This document shows positions 35,828 through 37,880 of a DNA stretch of 37,880 nucleotides, piece by piece (position 1 is the stretch's first letter; each line of letters starts with the position of its first letter). Under the pieces are notes generated by a model, which was not told the DNA's origin, made no database searches, and saw only the letters and a list, made by a program, of their open reading frames with translations. A program made the position numbers and the translations under genes. The stretch is taken from positions 1-37,880 of the IMG/VR virus record IMGVR_UViG_3300037193_001987. One strand, given 5' to 3'. This DNA comes from a virus.

Positions 35828-36143
35828 AGCCCACCTCGACCACCCCGGCGACGTCCGCTGGTTCCACGGCCACGGCCCCGCCACCGTGCTCGGCGACTGC
35901 CCGCACACCGACTGCCCGCACGACCGCACCGGGGCTGTCGCCTACGGCCCGGACCATGCTCACTACGTCCTTGACGCCTGCAACGAACCCGAGGGTTGTG
36001 ACGGCACCTGCCGTGGCTGGTTCGGGGAGTGGCCCGCCGGTCACGTTCCCCGCTACCGGCCGCCGCAGCAGTGGCTACACGTGGACGTGGCCCGCCGGAC
36101 CTCCCCTCCCTCCCCGTCTCCCGAGAGGAACACCCAACAATGA
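35820..36143 (+). CDS. Small His/Cys-rich hypothetical protein
   Basis: 107 residues. HPGDVRWFHGHGPATVLGDC, PHTDCPHDRTGAVAYGPDHA and CNEPEGCDGTCRGWF contain many histidines and cysteines, suggesting one or two zinc sites. The last part is proline-rich. Joined to neighbours by overlaps; function unknown. Confidence 0.53.
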   Translation: MAEAHLDHPGDVRWFHGHGPATVLGDCPHTDCPHDRTGAVAYGPDHAHYVLDACNEPEGCDGTCRGWFGEWPAGHVPRYRPPQQWLHVDVARRTSPPSPSPERNTQQ

Positions 36144-36589
36144 GCACCCCTCCCGCACCGACCGCCGATGAGGCGATGGAGATCGCCAAGGCGTTCGTGG
36201 ACATCGCCGACACCGCCGCCGACGGCGACCTGGACAAGGCCGCTGAGATGTTCCGCATCTACCTCGGGTCCGATCCGATGATGGCCGCGTTCCGGCTGTG
36301 GTACTTCGCTGGCTGCGGCCCGGTCCTGGTGTGTGCCGCCGTGCGACGGCTCAACGAGGACCGCCTGACGGGTGGGGAGTTCTGGGCCATCCGCCCGGAT
36401 ACCACGGAGCCCTCCGCGCTGGCCGCTCTCCAGGCGGTCACGGCGATGCTCAACAACGACGAAGACGCCGCACACGACGCGTTGTCCGCGCACGCCAACG
36501 TGGCCGGGCTGGACGGGTTGCAGGAGTCGGTGCTCCACCTGATCCGGATGTTCGCCTCCGTGCAGAAGGAGAAGATGCGCCGTGGCTGA
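36140..36589 (+). CDS. Hypothetical helical protein
   Basis: 149 residues from ATG 36140. Almost entirely helical with repeating motifs: DEAMEIAKAFVDIADTAADG, LDKAAEMFRIYLGSDPMMAA, AAVRRLNEDRLTGGEF, ALAALQAVTAMLNNDEDAAH. The alternating helices resemble a TPR-like or solenoid repeat. No family is recognised. GAGAGGAACACC precedes the start. Confidence 0.55.
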   Translation: MSTPPAPTADEAMEIAKAFVDIADTAADGDLDKAAEMFRIYLGSDPMMAAFRLWYFAGCGPVLVCAAVRRLNEDRLTGGEFWAIRPDTTEPSALAALQAVTAMLNNDEDAAHDALSAHANVAGLDGLQESVLHLIRMFASVQKEKMRRG

Positions 36590-36953
36590 GTCCCTCACCA
36601 CCCCCGCAGACCCGCGAGACGCGGCCAACAGGATTGCGATGAGGGCGGCCGGCGTCTACAGGCAGTCTGTCGAACCCGAGCTGCGGGTGTCGAAGCTGTT
36701 CGCGCTCAACGTGGCCACTCAGGTGGTCAAGGCCCTCGCCGACGCCGGGCTGCTGTCCCTCCCCGAGAGAGACGCAGAGGCACCCGATGGGTCGCTTCGC
36801 TCCGGGGCCTCCGGCACTCCGGTGGACCCGGACGTGCTCACGGTCCTGCGCTACGTCTCCGCCGGCCGGGGCTACGTGGACGTTGAGCCCTACCCGGACG
36901 CCGCGGCACGCCGCGTGCTGGGCGCCATCGACACAGCGGCGGAGGAAGAGTAA
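36582..36953 (+). CDS. Hypothetical helical protein
   Basis: 123 residues from GTG 36582 (8-nt overlap with the previous gene). N-terminal helices (DAANRIAMRAAGVYRQSVEP, SKLFALNVATQVVKALADAG) precede a linker and a C-terminal alpha/beta portion (PVDPDVLTVLRYVSAGRGYV, DVEPYPDAAARRVLGAIDTA). No motif recognised. The stop is immediately followed by the next ATG (TAATG). Confidence 0.53.
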   Translation: MAESLTTPADPRDAANRIAMRAAGVYRQSVEPELRVSKLFALNVATQVVKALADAGLLSLPERDAEAPDGSLRSGASGTPVDPDVLTVLRYVSAGRGYVDVEPYPDAAARRVLGAIDTAAEEE

Positions 36954-37213
36954 TGCCCGACACTGTCGAATCCCTCGCGGCCAAGGCCGAAGCACACGCG
37001 ACCCGCCCGATCCCGCTGCGGTACGTCGAACTGCTCCGTGACCTTGCGTCAGGGCTGAACCTCAAGCAGATCGGCCGCAAGCACGGGATCAGCACGCGCG
37101 CGGCGACGCTGCTCGCCGCCCGCACCCGCCAACGTCTCGGCGTCAACACCAACGCCCAGGCCGTCTACGAGGCCGCCCACCTCGGCCTGCTCAAAGGAGT
37201 GCCACGACCATGA
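36953..37213 (+). CDS. LuxR/GerE-type HTH protein
   Basis: 86 residues. IPLRYVELLRDLASGLNLKQ, IGRKHGISTRAATLLAARTR and QRLGVNTNAQAVYEAAHLGL follow the GerE four-helix HTH, with the recognition helix STRAATLLAARTRQRLGV and the dimer helix NAQAVYEAAHLGLL. The small size means that it is the DNA-binding domain alone, without a receiver or sensor. It probably acts as a transcription regulator of phage or host genes. ATG 36953 shares a base with the previous stop, and its own stop overlaps the nuclease gene by 4 nt. Confidence 0.78.
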   Translation: MPDTVESLAAKAEAHATRPIPLRYVELLRDLASGLNLKQIGRKHGISTRAATLLAARTRQRLGVNTNAQAVYEAAHLGLLKGVPRP

Positions 37214-37698
37214 CCACCGCCACCGCCACCGCATCCGCCCGCGGCCGCGCCAACCGCCGCAAAGGCCACGACACCGAACGCCAACTCGCCCGCTGGTTCC
37301 GCACCCAAGGCTGGCCCGGAGCCGAACGTGCCGTCCGCACCGGCTTCACCGCCGCCGACCGCGCCGTCGCCGACCCCGGCGACATCACCGGCATGCCCGG
37401 CCTGGTCGTCCAGGCCAAGTACGTCGCCCGCGAACAGATCGACTCGTGGATGGCCGAGACCGAGCAGCAGCGCGCCGCCGCGGGCGCCGACTACGGCCTG
37501 CTCGTCGTGCGCCGCACCGGCCGCGCCGACCCCGGCCAGTGGTGGGTGTGGCTGCCGCTGCGCGGCCTCACCCGGATCGCCACCGGCCTTGGCGTGCCCG
37601 CCCCGCACGGCGACACACCGGTGCGCCTGGAACTCGGGCACCTCGTGCCGCTGCTGCGCGACGCCGGGTACGGCACCACGCCCGCAGAGGTGGCGTGA
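37210..37698 (+). CDS. PD-(D/E)XK nuclease (Holliday-junction-resolvase-like)
   Basis: 162 residues. After a basic N-terminus (ARGRANRRKGHDTERQLARW), E23 and DPGDITGMPGLVVQAKYVAR with D58 and Q68-A-K70 form the D...(E/Q)-x-K active site of the PD-(D/E)XK fold. The helix before it and strand YGLLVVRRTG follow as in phage resolvase-like nucleases. It probably cuts branched DNA during recombination or packaging, alongside the MmcB-like and HNH nucleases earlier in the window. ATG 37210 has AAGGAG upstream. Confidence 0.76.
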   Translation: MTTATATASARGRANRRKGHDTERQLARWFRTQGWPGAERAVRTGFTAADRAVADPGDITGMPGLVVQAKYVAREQIDSWMAETEQQRAAAGADYGLLVVRRTGRADPGQWWVWLPLRGLTRIATGLGVPAPHGDTPVRLELGHLVPLLRDAGYGTTPAEVA

Positions 37699-37880
37699 TG
37701 GGTGCCGGTTCCGACTTTCTGTTCCACGGCGGCGGCGCGGCCGTCGTGCGTCGGGGCTGGACCAGCGAGGCCGACCAGGAGAAGCGCCGGCGCGAACGCA
37801 TCGCGGCCGTGATCAGCGTCGCCGGTGCCCGATCCTGCCGGGACGCCGACGACCTGACGCTCCTGTTGGAACACCTCGGC
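37698..37880 (+). CDS. 3'-truncated hypothetical protein
   Basis: ATG 37698 shares a base with the preceding stop (TGATG). The first 61 residues are MGAGSDFLFHGGGAAVVRRG, WTSEADQEKRRRERIAAVIS, VAGARSCRDADDLTLLLEHLG. A charged helix dominates the visible part. The gene runs off the window end, so domain and length are unknown. Confidence 0.55.
   Translation, partial: MGAGSDFLFHGGGAAVVRRGWTSEADQEKRRRERIAAVISVAGARSCRDADDLTLLLEHLG

Overview
The window looks like part of the genome of a temperate tailed phage (free or integrated) of a GC-rich actinobacterium. Genes are short, densely packed and mostly chained by 4-nt ATGA/GTGA overlaps, third codon positions are strongly G/C, and a lysis cassette, an integrase/immunity region and a replication module follow one another in phage order. 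The regulator pair at 3412-4435 (HTH-DUF5753 plus DUF397) belongs to families found mainly in Streptomyces and Pseudonocardiaceae, so a pseudonocardial host is my guess. No structural or packaging genes, tRNA genes or insertion sequences are visible.

Layout: (1) 1-1720, end of the late operon: a GH25-like muramidase (5' part missing, 3' end frame-broken), a PGRP/T7-type amidase and a holin-like membrane protein, closed by tandem hairpins. (2) 1875-3278, leftward accessory genes: a two-TM protein with its own start signal, then a coupled set of small and zinc-ribbon proteins with a separate terminator. (3) 3412-4482, the regulator pair with a leaderless-looking promoter and a strong terminator. 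(4) 4483-7403, lysogeny region: candidate attP, tyrosine integrase, a small unknown gene and a repressor leftward; Cro-like and Xis-like genes rightward. (5) 7503-21071, one long early operon: a zinc-ribbon protein, an unknown protein plus a Sak4-like ATPase with both Walker motifs damaged, several DNA-binding and nuclease genes (tandem zinc fingers, HNH, MmcB-like, GIY-YIG), a replication initiator carrying in-frame 12-nt iterons, DnaB helicase, a clamp-like protein and a DUF2493 protein. (6) 21165-21623, a ribbon-helix-helix regulator divergent from a 48-codon gene across an ornate operator region. (7) 21635-37880, a second rightward operon of small accessory genes, with a DUF6745 protein containing a 384-bp 12-nt repeat array, two DNA methyltransferases, ASCH and DUF4326 proteins, a LuxR-type HTH protein and a PD-(D/E)XK nuclease.

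How they fit together: the repressor/Cro pair should set lysogeny or early transcription through GTCCCG-N16/17-CGGGAC elements. The same element recurs at the divergent promoter 14.5 kb away, which suggests that one regulator coordinates both rightward operons. The initiator probably loads DnaB at an origin inside its own gene, as in lambda O. The Sak4-like, HNH, MmcB-like and PD-(D/E)XK proteins would serve recombination and DNA processing, and the methyltransferases would protect or mark phage DNA. Functions are inferred from motifs read by eye; no database search was possible.
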